Part shown: positions 48,861 to 61,479 of the stretch, piece by piece
How positions within the stretch are numbered: the stretch's first letter is position 1
How the letters are laid out: each line of letters begins with the position of its first letter
Origin: Morella rubra
Taxonomy: Eukaryota; Streptophyta; Magnoliopsida; Fagales; Myricaceae
Direction: 5' to 3'
Assembly: GCA_003952965.2 (NCBI GenBank)
Contig: CM025856.1
Span: forward strand, 6,850,203-6,914,202
Length of the DNA stretch: 64,000 nt
Position numbers and translations under genes: made by a program
The notes under the pieces: generated by a model
What the model saw: only the letters and a program-made list of their open reading frames with translations
What the model was told of the DNA's origin: nothing
The model's database searches: none

Positions 48861-49239
48861 TAGGGGTGTCAGACTGGATTTCTGGTTGTACTTAAAATTA
48901 AGAACCGGACCGGACCACTTAAGTGGTCCGGACCGGTTCCTCTTTTTTTTTTCTTTTTTCATTTTTAGCTCACATCTTAAGATAAAAAAAATTAGTTGCA
49001 AATATCTTAAAAAAACTTAAGTACCATAAGTCAAAATAAAAAAATTATAAAAGTGTAAAAAAGTGTTATGTTTGTAAAAAAAAAAATATTTATGAATTAT
49101 ATTAAGAAATTCGATCCGGTTCAGTTCGAACCTGATATAATCAATTTTACAAATTTGGTCCGAACCGGACTGAATTTGGACTACTAAAATCACAAATTCA
49201 GTCCAATTTTATGGTCCGGTTCGATTTTGTGCAGCTCTA
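48861..49239. mobile_element. Short hAT element (379 bp)
   Basis: It starts TAGGGGTGTCAGACTGG and ends TTGTGCAGCTCTA, with an exact 8-bp duplication ATAGCAAG on both sides (48853-48860 and 49240-49247). The subterminal region has the palindrome GGACCACTTAAGTGGTCC between ACCGG words, as in the larger element at 22246-23606. No coding capacity. Confidence 0.9.
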
Positions 49240-49436
49240 ATAGCAAGTGCCGATTTTGGAGAAAAAAAAAAAATAGTGCCGATTTTGGAAACTTCTGCTA
49301 GCGTTAGTGAGGTGTCTGCACTGGACGGACCCAAACGGGACGGGAAATCAGAGGCGGAACCAACGCCGGCTGGCCACAACAATTAGTTCTTTTTTTTTTT
49401 TTAATATAGAAACTATTATATATATGTATGGAAATT

Positions 49437-52400
49437 TTTAATTTTGTCTCTGCATATCATTCGTACTGTATATATCTTCTCTCTCCCCCGGCCTCTTTTC
49501 AATTCCCATTCTACTCTCCTCGTCTTTCACTTTTACGTATGGTCTCCAGTATTTTGAAATCCTTTTTCTGATCATTTTCCATACAAAAAATGGAACCCTT
49601 AAAAGAATCATACAGACATATAATAGTAACAAGTGTATATTCTTGCCTTATTAGGATCTTAAACAAGAAAAAAATAACACTTTACCACTAATAATGTTGT
49701 TATTAAGAAGCTCAAATGTAAAAAAAGACAAGAAAAAAAGTATTTTTTGTCACTCAAGATTTACACTCTATTAAACAAATTGCCTCTCAAACTATAATTC
49801 TCGATAATTTTCCTCCTCAAATTACTATTTTTTAACATGTTACCTCCAAATTAAAATCTAAACTATTAAAATAAATTAGAAAACATACATGTGCTAGAAT
49901 ATGGTCGGAGCTTATTATAAAAAGCAAGATACCCTTCAACAAAGTCAAGATGAGATGATAGTGGAGCAGTCGAACAGGGCTAGAGGAAATTTTGAAAGTA
50001 TGAGAACTTTTGCAATGTTTTCAGAAGATACAGACATGTAGGATCTAATTGTTATATCTTAGTCTTAGTTATTTCAATATAATATGATATTTTAACTCTA
50101 TACATTTTTGCATTACGTAGAAAATTTTTTCTGTATTTTCTCTAAGAGTTTGCCCCCCTTCAAATTTATTCTTGGTTCTACCACTGCATAAAATAATAAT
50201 AGTTCGCTTAGAAACTTGGGCTGACACCAAATTAATGTTTTCCGTGGTTCCCATGGAGATAGATAGAAGCTGGACAGACTGAGATGGGATAGAGACTATA
50301 GCTGGTACATTTAACTCATCAGCAGATGTTTGAAAGTAACAAGTCTCAAGGGGCATCTCTGTATGGAAACAGACTCATCAGGTGGAGACATATGCAATCA
50401 TGGGTATAAGGTTCCCTGGAGAAAGAACACTTGTGTGATGGCTCGTTAGTACGTCCCTCAAATTTTTTAGTGTGGTCCACCTTATCTTTTCCCAGCGCCT
50501 ATATATTTTATAAGTTGATTCCTTGTTATACTATATCTCCAGTTTAAGATCTTTTTTTGTTTCTTTCTAGCAAAAACTTTTCCAAAAATACCAGAAATAC
50601 AAATCAATACAAACCAAAAAAATGCCTAAGGCAGCAAAAAACCAAATACCTATAAAACAAACACAAAACCGACTTTTAACATTGAACACAACGATTCCGC
50701 ACTCACTTTACATGATGCTTACTCATGTCCCTACCAATTCCTTATCTAATTTCCTATTAAATTTTTTTTTCAAATTGATTTAGAGCAAATGTTCTTACTC
50801 TGCGTCCCTATTTTTTCAATCCATTTTAACAGTCCAGATCATTTCAAAAAGTTCACATTCCAAGTGTTTAGCTAGAAGGGCCCTAATGCATTTCTCCTTC
50901 CACTCTTCAAATTATGCATATCTTCCACGCAGTGTTAACATGACACCAAAGTTACTAATCTACATTGTTAGTACAAATTACAAATCAACTCTACTACTAC
51001 TCAGAGCGAGAACCTACTTGTTAGATTCAAGCCTACAATTAACTGAAACCAAAACCCGACATTACCAACATAGTAACATGCCTAGAATATACTAGCCAAA
51101 TGTCGATCAGAGTGTCAGTTCCCATCATTAAAATTTACAACGCCGCATACACTTTCTTTATTATATATGAATTAGTTAAACATCACTGGTGTCTGTCTAC
51201 TGCAGATTAATTTGAACCCAAACCCTTCAACCATTCACCTTAAGGGTAAAGAAACTGTAAGTCAGCTACCAAAGTCAGATGAGTTCAGTAAGATTGCACA
51301 CAATATACCTATACATAATAACTCTCTACGAAGACGTCAAGGGTAATGAACAAAGCCTATGTTAAGACTAAGGTAGCTACCTTCTAGCGCAAGATCATAA
51401 AGTGTAACTATTTAATCCATATGCTGAGCCTCTAACGAAACCATTTTGCAATGTTTTCAGAAGATACAGACATATAGGATCCAATTGTTATATCTCAGTT
51501 TCTACAAATAGTACATACTTGAATTTTAATATTTTTAATGCGTTTAGTCAATATTTTTCGATATTTTAATTCTAAGACACTTTTTGTATTATATAGGAAA
51601 AAAAATTTTGCGTAATTTTGCCTTAAAAGTTCACCCCCTTACAATTCTTATGTCTTCACTAAGACCAAAAATAAAATAGAAAATGAAAAATTAAGACAAA
51701 AAATAAAACAGAAAATGAAAAAAATGAACTTCATGTTTTATTTAGGCTTAATAAGTCCCACTAGTTCAAAGGACATTGTCCAATCTCAAATTGGTCTTTA
51801 GGTTAAGTTTCATTTTAAACTCATAAGTTAGTCATTTAGTCAATTCCAATGACTGTATAAATGAAAAAAATTCTCACCTGACTAACTGATACACATGTTA
51901 ACCAATTACGAGTCTTTTAATTTTCAATTACTCAACATACTATATATGACTATCCTCTTTAATTTTAATTCTATCTTATATTTTCAACGTTTAATAGTCA
52001 CTCTTGAACATTTTGAGCTAATCTAATCTAACATAAAGAATGTCAGATGAAATTAAAATTAATGATCAATTATATTTAAAGTGATTTGAAAATTAATGGG
52101 AACATGTGGTTATTGACAAATAGTTAATATGGATTTTTTAATTTTGTCTCTGTCATATCATTCGTACTGTATATATCTTCTCTCTCCCCCGGCCTCTTTT
52201 CAATTCGCATTCTACTCTCCTCGTCTTTCACTTTTACGTATGGTCTCCAGTATTTTGAAATCCTTTTTCTGATCATTTCCATACAAAAAATGGAACCCTT
52301 AAAAGAATCATACAGACATATAATAGTAACAAGTGTATATTCTTGCCTTATTAGGATCTTAAACAAGAAAAAAAATAACACTTTACCACTAATAATGTTG

Positions 52401-53842
52401 TTATTAAGAAGCTCAAATGTAAAAAAAGACAAGAAAAAAAGTATTTTTTGTCACTCAAGATTTACACTCTATTAAACAAATTGCCTCTCAAACTATAATT
52501 CTCGATAATTTTCCTCCTCAAATTACTATTTTTTAACATGTTACCTCCAAATTAAAATCTAAACTATTAAAATAAATTAGAAAACATACATGTGCTAGAA
52601 TATGGTCGGAGCTTATTATAAAAAGCAAGATACCCTTCAACAAAGTCAAGATGAGATGATAGTGGAGCAGTCGAACAAGGGATAGAGAGAAAATTTTGAA
52701 AGTACTGAGAACAAAACCATTTTGCAATGTTTTCAGAAGATACAGACATATAGGATCCAATTGTTATATCTCAGTTTCTACAAATAGTACATACTTGAAT
52801 TTTAATATTTTTAATGCGTTTAGTCAATATTTTTCGATATTTTAATTCTAAGACACTTTTTGTATTATATAGGAAAAAAATTTTGCGTAATTTTGCCTTA
52901 AAAGTTCACCCCCTTACAATTCTTATGTCTTCACTAAGACCAAAAATAAAATAGAAAATGAAAAATTAAGACAAAAAATAAAACAGAAAATGAAAAAAAT
53001 GAACTTCATGTTTTATTTAGGCTTAATAAGTCCCACTAGTTCAAATTGTCCAATCTCAAATTGGTCTTTAGGTTAAGTTTCATTTTAAACTCATAAGTTA
53101 GTCATTTAGTCAATTCCAATGAATAAATGAAAAAAATTCTCACCTGACTAACTGATACACATGTTAACCAATTACGAGTCTTTTAATTTTCAATTACTCA
53201 ACATACTATATATGACTATCCTCTTTAATTTTAATTCTATCTTATATTTTCAACGTTTAATAGTCACTCTTGAACATTTTGAGCTAATCTAATCTAACAT
53301 AAAGAATGTCAGATGAAATTAAAATTAATGATCAATTATATTTAAAGTGATTTGAAAATTAATGGGAACATGTGGTTATTGACAAATAGTTAATATGGAT
53401 TAATCTAAGATGAAACTTATTCTACGGACTAATTTGAAATTAGGCAATATTTCAAGGATCTAATTAAAGGCTACATGGATTAACCAATTAAATCTTTCCC
53501 ATTCAGTCTTGGCGACAAAGCAACCTCACCACGACGCAAAGACTTCTCACCTGACTAACTGGGCTTTTAATTTTCAATTACTCAACATACTATATATGAC
53601 TATCCTCTTTAATTTTAATTCTATCTTATATTTTCAACGTTTAATAGTCACTCTTGAACATTTTGAGCTAATCTAATCTAACATAAAGAATGTCAGATGA
53701 AATTAAAATTAATGATCAATTATATTTAAAGTGATTTGAAAATTAATGGGAACATGTGGTTATTGACAAATAGTTAATATGGATTAATCTAAGATGAAAC
53801 TTATTCTACGGACTAATTTGAAATTAGGCAATATTTCAAGGA
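49437..53842. repeat. Nested tandem duplications in AT-rich DNA
   Basis: A unit beginning ATTTTGTCTCTG occurs at 49437 and again at 52132. The first unit (49437-52131) contains an extra segment of about 1.4 kb (roughly 50058-51442) that the second (52132-53398) lacks; sequence on both sides of it (TTTTGCAATGTTTTCAGAAG) recurs at about 50007, 51446 and 52720. A further partial repeat of about 53180-53455 follows at about 53566-53840. The partner block (61680-63010) has the unit once and neither extra segment. No gene is recognised in any unit. Confidence 0.75.
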
Positions 53843-54863
53843 TTAATGGACTAATTAAGCTTTTTTTATAAATTTTTTTTATCTATATTAAACCAATTTC
53901 TTTTTGATGGCGGATTCTTTTCTTGGACATGGATTTTCCTTTTCTCTTGTACGTGGGCCTTCATTTATCAATAGAGAGTTAACTGGGCCTGCACGTTATT
54001 AAATTGGTAGAGAGAAATTGGGTTAAGGAAATAGGGCATAGCTCAAGAGACTGTCAAGGTTTATGACATTCAAAGCCCACTACCGATCAACCAACTTGCT
54101 ACCGACAAAGCAACCCATCACCACTAAAGTAGTTGCCGGCTTGCTGCAAAATAATCTTTACCAACAAAGGATTTTATAGGTAAAGTTCACAGGCCCTTTT
54201 AAACAGAAACTTGTCTTTAGGAACAAAATATTCGGTCCCCAATCCCCATAAGGATTGTCCCTTACCAAACTTTTTCGAGCATTATTTATACTAATTATCA
54301 TTCTAATCGTTTAATATCTAATGCGTTTGCTAATACTAGAAACTAAGAAAATAACATACAGAATTGTTGAATTTCATAGAGATATATAATAATTATGTGG
54401 GAAGAGCAAATGTCTAAAATAGAAATACTAGCAAATTTTATTAATGGATTTTAAAAGCGAAACTCCTCAAACTTTGAGAAAATTTTATTTTGTACTCTCT
54501 AATTATCATACATTTTGTAACTTACATCCTAAACTACAAGGATTAACAAACTGTGCGCACTCCACGCTACCAATTGCTTTACACTATGTATTCCATGTTA
54601 AAATTTCAGAATGTATAGCAATGACAGTTTAATGCAATATATGGTGGGATTCGGCTCCTAAAATTTTGGAGGTTTAAAAATTTTGGTGTATGACAATTGG
54701 TGAAAAATTGAAGAAAGAAATGATTTAAGTATATTTTTTATATTTGTTTTGATAAAAAGATAATTTGATAGAGAGAGATTATTGCAAGGTTATTTTATTA
54801 TGCCAAATTTTGGAATGGCCTTCTAAAATGTTTAGTTTCTCCAAACTACCATTTTGACAGTTT

Positions 54864-55022
54864 ATAGCTGAATCTATTTCTACTCTTCTTCGGCCCCATC
54901 ACCTCCCTTCTTCTTCCCGGTCAGAAATGACTTCCCCAAGCGAAAAATCCACTGGAAATTTCAAGACTATGAAGACTTTTCCCCACAAAGGTCATCAAAT
55001 ATCTCCAGCACCATCCAAATGA
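54864..55022 (+). pseudogene. Fragment of the small basic protein family
   Basis: The frame IAESISTLLRPHHLPSSSRS ... then GNFKTMKTFPHKGHQISPAP SK stop matches the C-terminal half of the protein at 10096-10353, with a handful of substitutions and no indel. The basic core upstream is missing: the sequence switches at about 54864 to AT-rich repeat DNA. The C-terminal MKTFPHKGHQIS segment has stayed in frame and its GH matches the paralog at 14206-14496. It lies at one end of the inverted copy of the array unit. Confidence 0.75.
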
Positions 55023-56585
55023 CCCTCAATTAGCTACGAGGCAAAAGAATCAGCTTGTCCTATATTGATGGTTCTTTTGATCTTTCTTCCGCTTTTGGCT
55101 GTGGATTAAGACTGTAATTGTTTCATTTGATAGTTTCTGATGTTCTATTAGATTAGACTCTGTTCTACTAGACGTATCTAATGGCAAGGACTGCAGTATA
55201 CATGTGTAATGCAAGTGCCTGTGCTTGAAGATTACTTGTTGGGGTATTGTGTTCTAGATCCGTTTAATCTTTATTTGCCTGTGACTTTCTTATAAAATCT
55301 GCTTCCCAACAGGGCTTGTCTACTCTTTTTTTTTTTAATCTATTTGTTTATCTGTTACCTTTCTCTTGAGTGGGGATACATCCAAAGGGTGCTCTCATTT
55401 CTCTGTTTTTTTGGGTGTCTTAACCACCTCTTGGTCAAAGCAAAGCTATACTTATTGGATCTTCCCTGATCTCCAGTCCCCACCAGTTCTCTCTCTCTCT
55501 CTCATAAGGTCTCAAAATCTAAACACCAGATCAATATATGTCGAGATGTTTCATTTGTCTCTTGAGATGGAATGAAGAACGTATGCTGTACAGGACTTGC
55601 CTAAGTTCAACAACGAATGAAATCTTGTTGATTTACATTTTTTTTTTACGTAAAAAAAGATTTACCTCCCATATTTATTAAATACTCTCGTCTTACTTAT
55701 AACAGTGGAATACCATAGTAACTTAAAAAATTTACATTAATCCTTTGAATTAGGATGAATCTTGAAACCAATTTTCAAGATTTTCAATTATTTTCTTAGC
55801 TCTTTTATGTGGATATAATTGAAGGTCAAAGTCAATTATGAACAAGAAAATGAAAAAAGAAATGGGACCAAAATCCTAGGAGTAGTTTGTCGGTTACTAA
55901 AACAAAAGAAGTTTAAGACAAAGTATGAAAGCGATTAACTTTATTTAAAAGCTAGCTTCTGTTTAATCATTCACTTATTATTTTGCATAAAAATCAAAAG
56001 TCGTGTCGTTTCTACATTTTTATACCTTTTTCTAATGGCTTTGTTGAATGTTGAGCTTCAACTGCTCATCTTTTTCATCTTCTTATGACTTGGAAGATTT
56101 TTTGAATTTTTGCACTCATGTCGACTCACATCACATGATACCTTTGGCGACAGCTAAAAAAAGCTTTTAACTCTCTTCTTTTCTTGTTTCCCTATTTGTT
56201 TGTTTTTTTTTCCTTTTGTATGCATCTATTCTCCCTCCTCCCTTCCCTTCCTTTCTGAAAGATACAAATTATTAGTCAGGCATAGGTTTTTGGGTGTACT
56301 TAAATATCAGATGAAGTGTATAATGGGGCCAGAGTTTGACTTCCAAAAGTAGCCAAACCATTAAACAATGTTAATAGATTAAAGAGACAAAAGAGAATGG
56401 ACCAAACATCTTCATTCCATGTACGACTTGTTGCAGTGAACTATTAGCCGTGTTTTCGCACGTACTTATATATGTTCAGGCCAAACTTTGCGTTCTCTCT
56501 TTGCTTTCCTCTCTTCCAATTCCCCTACCCCCTACGGCCTACCCCATCACCATCGCCCAGTAATTGTTGGATGCTTCATGCTTCA

Positions 56586-56768
56586 GGTATTTGTTTGCTA
56601 AAATTTTAAAGAATGTTTTTAAAATTTTGAGAATTTTTATTTTATTAAAAATTATTGAAGTTTGTGAAAGGTGAAATATATATATGTAAAAGTTAAAAAT
56701 TTTAGAATGTGTTTATTTATTAAAAATTTTCATATCCCAAAATATTAGAAAAACAAACTGTAACTTCG
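56586..56768. mobile_element. MITE-like insertion, about 183 bp
   Basis: Between ATGCTTCA (ending 56585) and TCTATACGGG (from 56769) lies DNA absent from the homologous site near 8485, where the complement is continuous. It starts GGTATTTGTTTGC and ends AAAACAAACTGTAACTTCG, giving short imperfect inverted termini; CTTCA/CTTCG may be the target duplication. Internal DNA is AT-rich and non-coding. Confidence 0.65.
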
Positions 56769-57155
56769 TCTATACGGGAATTTTTCAAAGAGATGAGTAA
56801 GATTCGTCCAACCAACAAGAAAAGCACTTTGTTTTGGGACTATGGTTGAAGATTGAACTTGAGAAGTTGAAATTAAGAAGAAAGTGGGATCTGTTGCCTT
56901 TCTATTGGTTCAAAGCATTTGTGATAGCTTCCCCGAAACGTCGAAGAAGTTTCTTCTTGGGCAGGTAAGAGAATTTTTGTTATCATCAACCAATGATCAT
57001 TTGTCATGCGAAGGTTTGTCTGCAGGAGGGAGATCGCGATTCTCTTTTGGGGCCCACCTTCCATTGTGGCTGTCTTGGAGTTTGAGCTTGACTGTAGGAC
57101 AACTGAACAATACAATAATCTATTGATAAGTAAACGCCATTGGGATCCGGGCATA

Positions 57156-57280
57156 ATATTCCTGTTGGTCCCTGGGGTTTAACTTTTTCCCCATTTGGTC
57201 CCTAGGGTTCAATTTGTTCCACACTAATCCCTGGGCTCTTTCACGTTTTGCATCCAGTCCATCCGTCAAGTCATTTAACG
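57156..57280. other. Dispersed repeat fragment next to the gap
   Basis: TTGGTCCCTGGGGTTTAAC, then TTTGGTCCCTAGGGTTC and CACTAATCCCTGGGCTC are the three-fold phrases of a common dispersed plant non-coding repeat. It is cut by the N run, so its type cannot be fixed. Confidence 0.5.
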
Positions 57281-57380
57281 NNNNNNNNNNNNNNNNNNNN
57301 NNNNNNNNNNNNNNNNNNNNNNNNNNNNNNNNNNNNNNNNNNNNNNNNNNNNNNNNNNNNNNNNNNNNNNNNNNNNNNNN
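57281..57380. other. Assembly gap (N run, 100 bases)
   Basis: Unknown bases. The left flank is dispersed repeat; the right flank begins in PMT intron 2 just upstream of where exon 3 should be (equivalent to position 45210). A round 100 is the usual placeholder for unknown gap size. Confidence 0.99.
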
Positions 57381-57432
57381 GCTGTGTGCAGATGAAAACC
57401 AAAACATGATAATCATTACAGAAGAGACTAAC

Positions 57433-59778
57433 CTTAGAAATCAGATTCAAGTGTTTATCTGTCCTTCCACCACCCAAGAAAACGAACTTGTCATTATTTA
57501 TTGATGTCCATTTCTGGCCACCTTTATCCCCGACGAATTCTGCACGGGGTACGTTACTCAACCACACCTGCAATTATATCTCGTACTTAGCCAAGTGAAA
57601 GGATGAAAAGAGACCCCTCTAAAGCTTATACCAGACAAAGCACCGATGTGATGCAGACTGAAAACAAGAGAATGTTCCAATAGAATGAGTTGTAAAATTT
57701 AGGAAGCCACAAGTTACCTGGATTTCAGCCTATGCCAACTTGATAATTAAAAAGCATACTCAGGAGGAGCCTAAATTATTTTCTATCAGAAATTTCTAGG
57801 TCCTAAACACATAGCTATATTTTTAGAAAGTCTGCACATCCAGCTTTGAGAGATCTGAGAATAGCACGTATAAAGGTGAAAAATAAACATTATACGGTCA
57901 AACACGCGGAGCTGTTTTCACAATTAAGCATCATCTAGGACAAGCCCTTCCTCTTGCATGGCGTGCCAGCATTCCTACAGAACTTCCTTATTCCTTTGTC
58001 TAAAGGTTGTGCTTAAAATAACCAAAAGATACAAAAATTAAGAAAAATTATCTAAATACTTAGAAAAACATAAAATATTAGAATATTAAAAAAATGAAAA
58101 TTATTTTGAGACTAGCCACCCTGGTGAGGTGGCACTGCTCCAGTGGGGTCTCCCTCTAGGCACAACCCTAAGAGATGGCGCACTTTTGGCTACTTTGGGT
58201 GGCCCCAATTTTTAAAACTTTTTGTAAATTAATTTTTGCTTTTTTATTTTATTGAATCTCCAAAAATATTTTTTTAAAAAATTTTATACTTCCATTTCTT
58301 GTTTTAATAAATATTTTGAATACTTTTTTATTTTAATTTTCTATAGTTGTAAGTTTTTTGTTTGTTGTTAATATTATTATTTTTAATTATTTTTGTAAAT
58401 ACTTTATACTTTTTTATTTTAGTAAATGTTTCGATTTTTTTAACCTATTTATAATATTTTACTATAATTTTGATAATTATTATATTTTCTGAATGTTTTT
58501 AGATTTTTATTTTGATAATTTTTTAATTTCAATTGTAATCTATAGAAATTAATTAGTTTTGAGAATTTTTTTTATATGTGTTATACGACTTCCCCAATTT
58601 TTTAATTTTTATTTTAATTTATGTTGACGAATATTTTTATATTATTTTCATCTAAACAAATAATGCAAGACCAAATAATAATTTTTAGGGTTAAATATAT
58701 TTTGTTCTTCTTATCTTTAGAGTTATTTACACTTTACACCCTGATATATTATTTTTGACACATTAGACTCATTAACTTATACATTTTTTCACTTTAGACC
58801 CCACACTCAAATTGCTCTTTAATTTAGACAGATTCCGTCAAAATTTATACATATTATCCCTCTTATCTTTTAGCGTATGTATACATTGCCACCCTTATCT
58901 TTAGGTGTATGTACACATTGCACCCCACGTTTTGACGGAATTTGTCTAAATTAACGACAATTTGTACGTGGGGTCTAAAGTAAAAAAATGTGTAAGTTAA
59001 AGAATTCAATATGTCAAAAATAATACATCAGAATGTAAAGTATAAATGAACCCAAAGACGAGGGGCGAAACGTATTTCACCCTAATTTTTATCAATGCTA
59101 ACCCCGTGGAAATAAAAGCAAACATTTTCTAAATCAAACTACCTCGTCTCGGCTCCTTGGCCACGGGATTCGAACCTGATACCGCTCCGGCCTCGGTACG
59201 ACGCAATCCAACCCCTTCCCTTCCTCCGGACAATGCCGCTCGTACTTCTCTACACTGTCACCCAAATTCAGCCGCCTAATCTCATCCACGTTGTCCAAAC
59301 ACGGTACATAGTCACGCATACTCTGGTCACACACCTCATACTTCTCAACCTTAACACTGCCACCACCGCCAACCTTCTCCTCCTCTGTCGCAGCGGCCCA
59401 ACGCTTCAACTCGTCATCCGTGATACTGTCATCTATCTCTCCAACCTCGAAGTCCAGCGTCATTGCTCCCGTCTCGTCTACTATCCCCATCCTGATCAAT
59501 GTGTCCACCGGCGGCGGCGGCGGAGAAGGCGGAGGAAGAGGAGGCGGAGACGGCGGCAAAGACGTTTCTGTGGCGAGAGACAGCGGAGGAGGATTAGAAG
59601 GAGGCGGCGTCGTTCTGGTCAGAGGCGGGAGTGAGGAGAAGATCAGGGAAGGGTAACCGGCAGAGAAACGGTCAAAGAGGAAGAAAAGGGAGAGGGAGAG
59701 AAGAGCAAAGGCGGTAATTTTGACGAAAGTCGGGCTCCTAACAGCCTCGCTCAGGTTAGCCATGGCGATGGGTTTCAT
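57433..59778 (-). CDS. PMT10/11-like methyltransferase, 5' part (exons 1-2)
   Basis: E1 is 59778-59143 (212 codons) and E2 is 57567-57433 (45 codons: [11 protein letters not shown]...[18 protein letters not shown]). E1 has the short cytosolic tail, signal-anchor helix, Pro-rich stem and the conserved [20 protein letters not shown] segment that opens the luminal PMT domain. E1 differs from the copy at 46908-47543 at two residues (DTLIR for DILIR, IDDSIT for IDESIT). Exon 3 should begin just beyond the gap. Joined across the inserted contig to 40469, all nine exons would give about 658 residues, within the usual PMT size; only about 142 bp of exon 3 would be missing. Confidence 0.85.
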
Positions 59779-61095
59779 GAGGAGCTAATTGCTTGTTTCT
59801 CGTGAAGACGCGGGATAATTGAAACGGACATGGAGAGAAGCATGAGTACTAGGCTGTGTCAACTGTTTCGACTGAATATATTTTCACGCAGAATATTTTC
59901 AAAAAATATGTGTCCGTTAGCAGCTGAACAAAAAAAGAGTCAAAGAAGAATTAGAGAAAATAACGTGTATAAGACTGAAAATAACTTACCATGACTATCT
60001 TTTTTCTATTATAGTGTACTATTTTTTCTCATATATATGTTATTTACTATTTTTTTCTATTATCCTGACAAAAGAAACTTATTTTACAGGTGATTATTTT
60101 TTCTTTATTCTATAGCAACATATATAGGCTATCTACTTTTTTTTATCTCAACCAAATACTGTAGGTTTATTTTCAAAGAATTAGTCAAATATTGAAACTT
60201 ATTTTATTTTCCTGCAAATATTTTCTCATTTTCCTTTCTTGTTTTGAAAAGAGTTATAGTTTTGGTTTTGATTTTTTATTCCAATTTCAAAATTTAAAAT
60301 TTAAGGGGTTATATTTTTTATTTTGGTTTTAATTTGTTATTCATATTTTTAAAATTTAAGATTTAAAAATTTTTTTGTTGTAAGTGATTGTTTGGTGGAT
60401 TAACATTAGAATGATTTATATTTCATTAAATTAAATAATATTATTTTATAGTTATATAATATTCAATATATTTAATTCAAAAAAATAAGTAAAAAATAGC
60501 TTCATAAATATAAAAATTATAAAATTAGATAAAATATCAAACTAATAAAAAATATTTATAAAAATAAAAAAGACCCAACATAAAAATCGTGCAAATTTTA
60601 TAAAACAAATAAATTTTACATTACCTTATTTGTTTTCTTGAAAATTTCATAACATGTTATTTTTTCTTTTTCTTTTTTTTACTAAGAATGTTAATATCTG
60701 CTTGCTTTATCCTTTTTCTTTAGCAAGATTGTTAATATTTTCTTCCAAAGAAGCTTTGCCAACTTTAAGTAAGTGAAATATTTAAAAAATCTGAGAAAAT
60801 TAGAGTTTTTATTCAGTTTTGTAATAAAATATAATTTTATAGGAGTTAGTGTAAAAGTGAAGAGATATAAGTAAAATTTTATAGGAGTTGGTGAAAATGT
60901 GAAAAAAGAAATGATTTGAATGAATTTTTTATATTTATTGTAATAAAAAGAGATGATTTGACGGGAGAAAAATATTATTTGAAGTTATTTTATTTGATAA
61001 AAATTTTGATTTAGTTGTGTTTGCAGACTAAAATTTTAAAATATTGAAAAATTTTATGAAAGATCGGTGTTTTGCAAACGCGTCCTTATAGCAAG
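59779..61095. other. Upstream region of the PMT gene (copy B)
   Basis: Near-identical to 47544-48860; AT-rich, with the promoter near 59779. No exon seen. Confidence 0.5.
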
Positions 61096-61479
61096 TAGGG
61101 GTGTCAGACTGGATTTCTGTTGTACTTAAAATTAAGAACCGGACCGGACCACTTAAGTGGTCCGGACCGGTTCCTCTTTTTTTTTTTTTCTTTTTTCATT
61201 TTTAGCTCACATCTTAAGATAAAAAAAATTAGTTGCAAATATCTTAAAAAAACTTAAGTACCATAAGTCAAAATAAAAAAATTATAAAAGTGTAAAAAAG
61301 TGTTATGTTTGTAAAAAAAAAAAAAATATTTATGAATTATATTAAGAAATTCGATCCGGTTCAGTTCGAACCTGATATAATCAATTTTACAAATTTGGTC
61401 CGAACCGGACTGAATTTGGACTACTAAAATCACAAATTCAGTCCAATTTTATGGTCCGGTTCGATTTTGTGCAGCTCTA
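61096..61479. mobile_element. Short hAT element, duplicate of 48861-49239
   Basis: Same termini (TAGGGGTG ... CAGCTCTA) and the same 8-bp duplication ATAGCAAG (61088-61095 and 61480-61487) as at 48861-49239. The slightly longer size is due to homopolymer differences. Identical insertion site and target duplication mean that it was copied with its flanks and is not an independent insertion. Confidence 0.9.

Larger units (their letters stand above)
45210..54863. repeat. Large duplicated block, copy A (partner 57381-64000)
   Basis: From PMT intron 2 through exon 1, its upstream region, the hAT element and AT-rich repeats, this block is nearly identical and collinear with 57381-64000. Copy A is longer because it carries extra tandem segments between 49437 and 53842. 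Exon 1 differs at only three bases noticed (two amino acids), allele-level divergence. Confidence 0.85.
54864..57155 (-). repeat. Inverted copy of the array unit 8114-10255
   Basis: This is the reverse complement of the small-protein locus 3' half and its flank, with substitutions and small indels throughout, so it is older than the allele-level PMT duplication. It contains one extra insertion (56586-56768). The same microsatellites and homopolymers are recognisable in complement, for example the (CT) run near 55490 against (AG)n at 9599. Confidence 0.85.
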
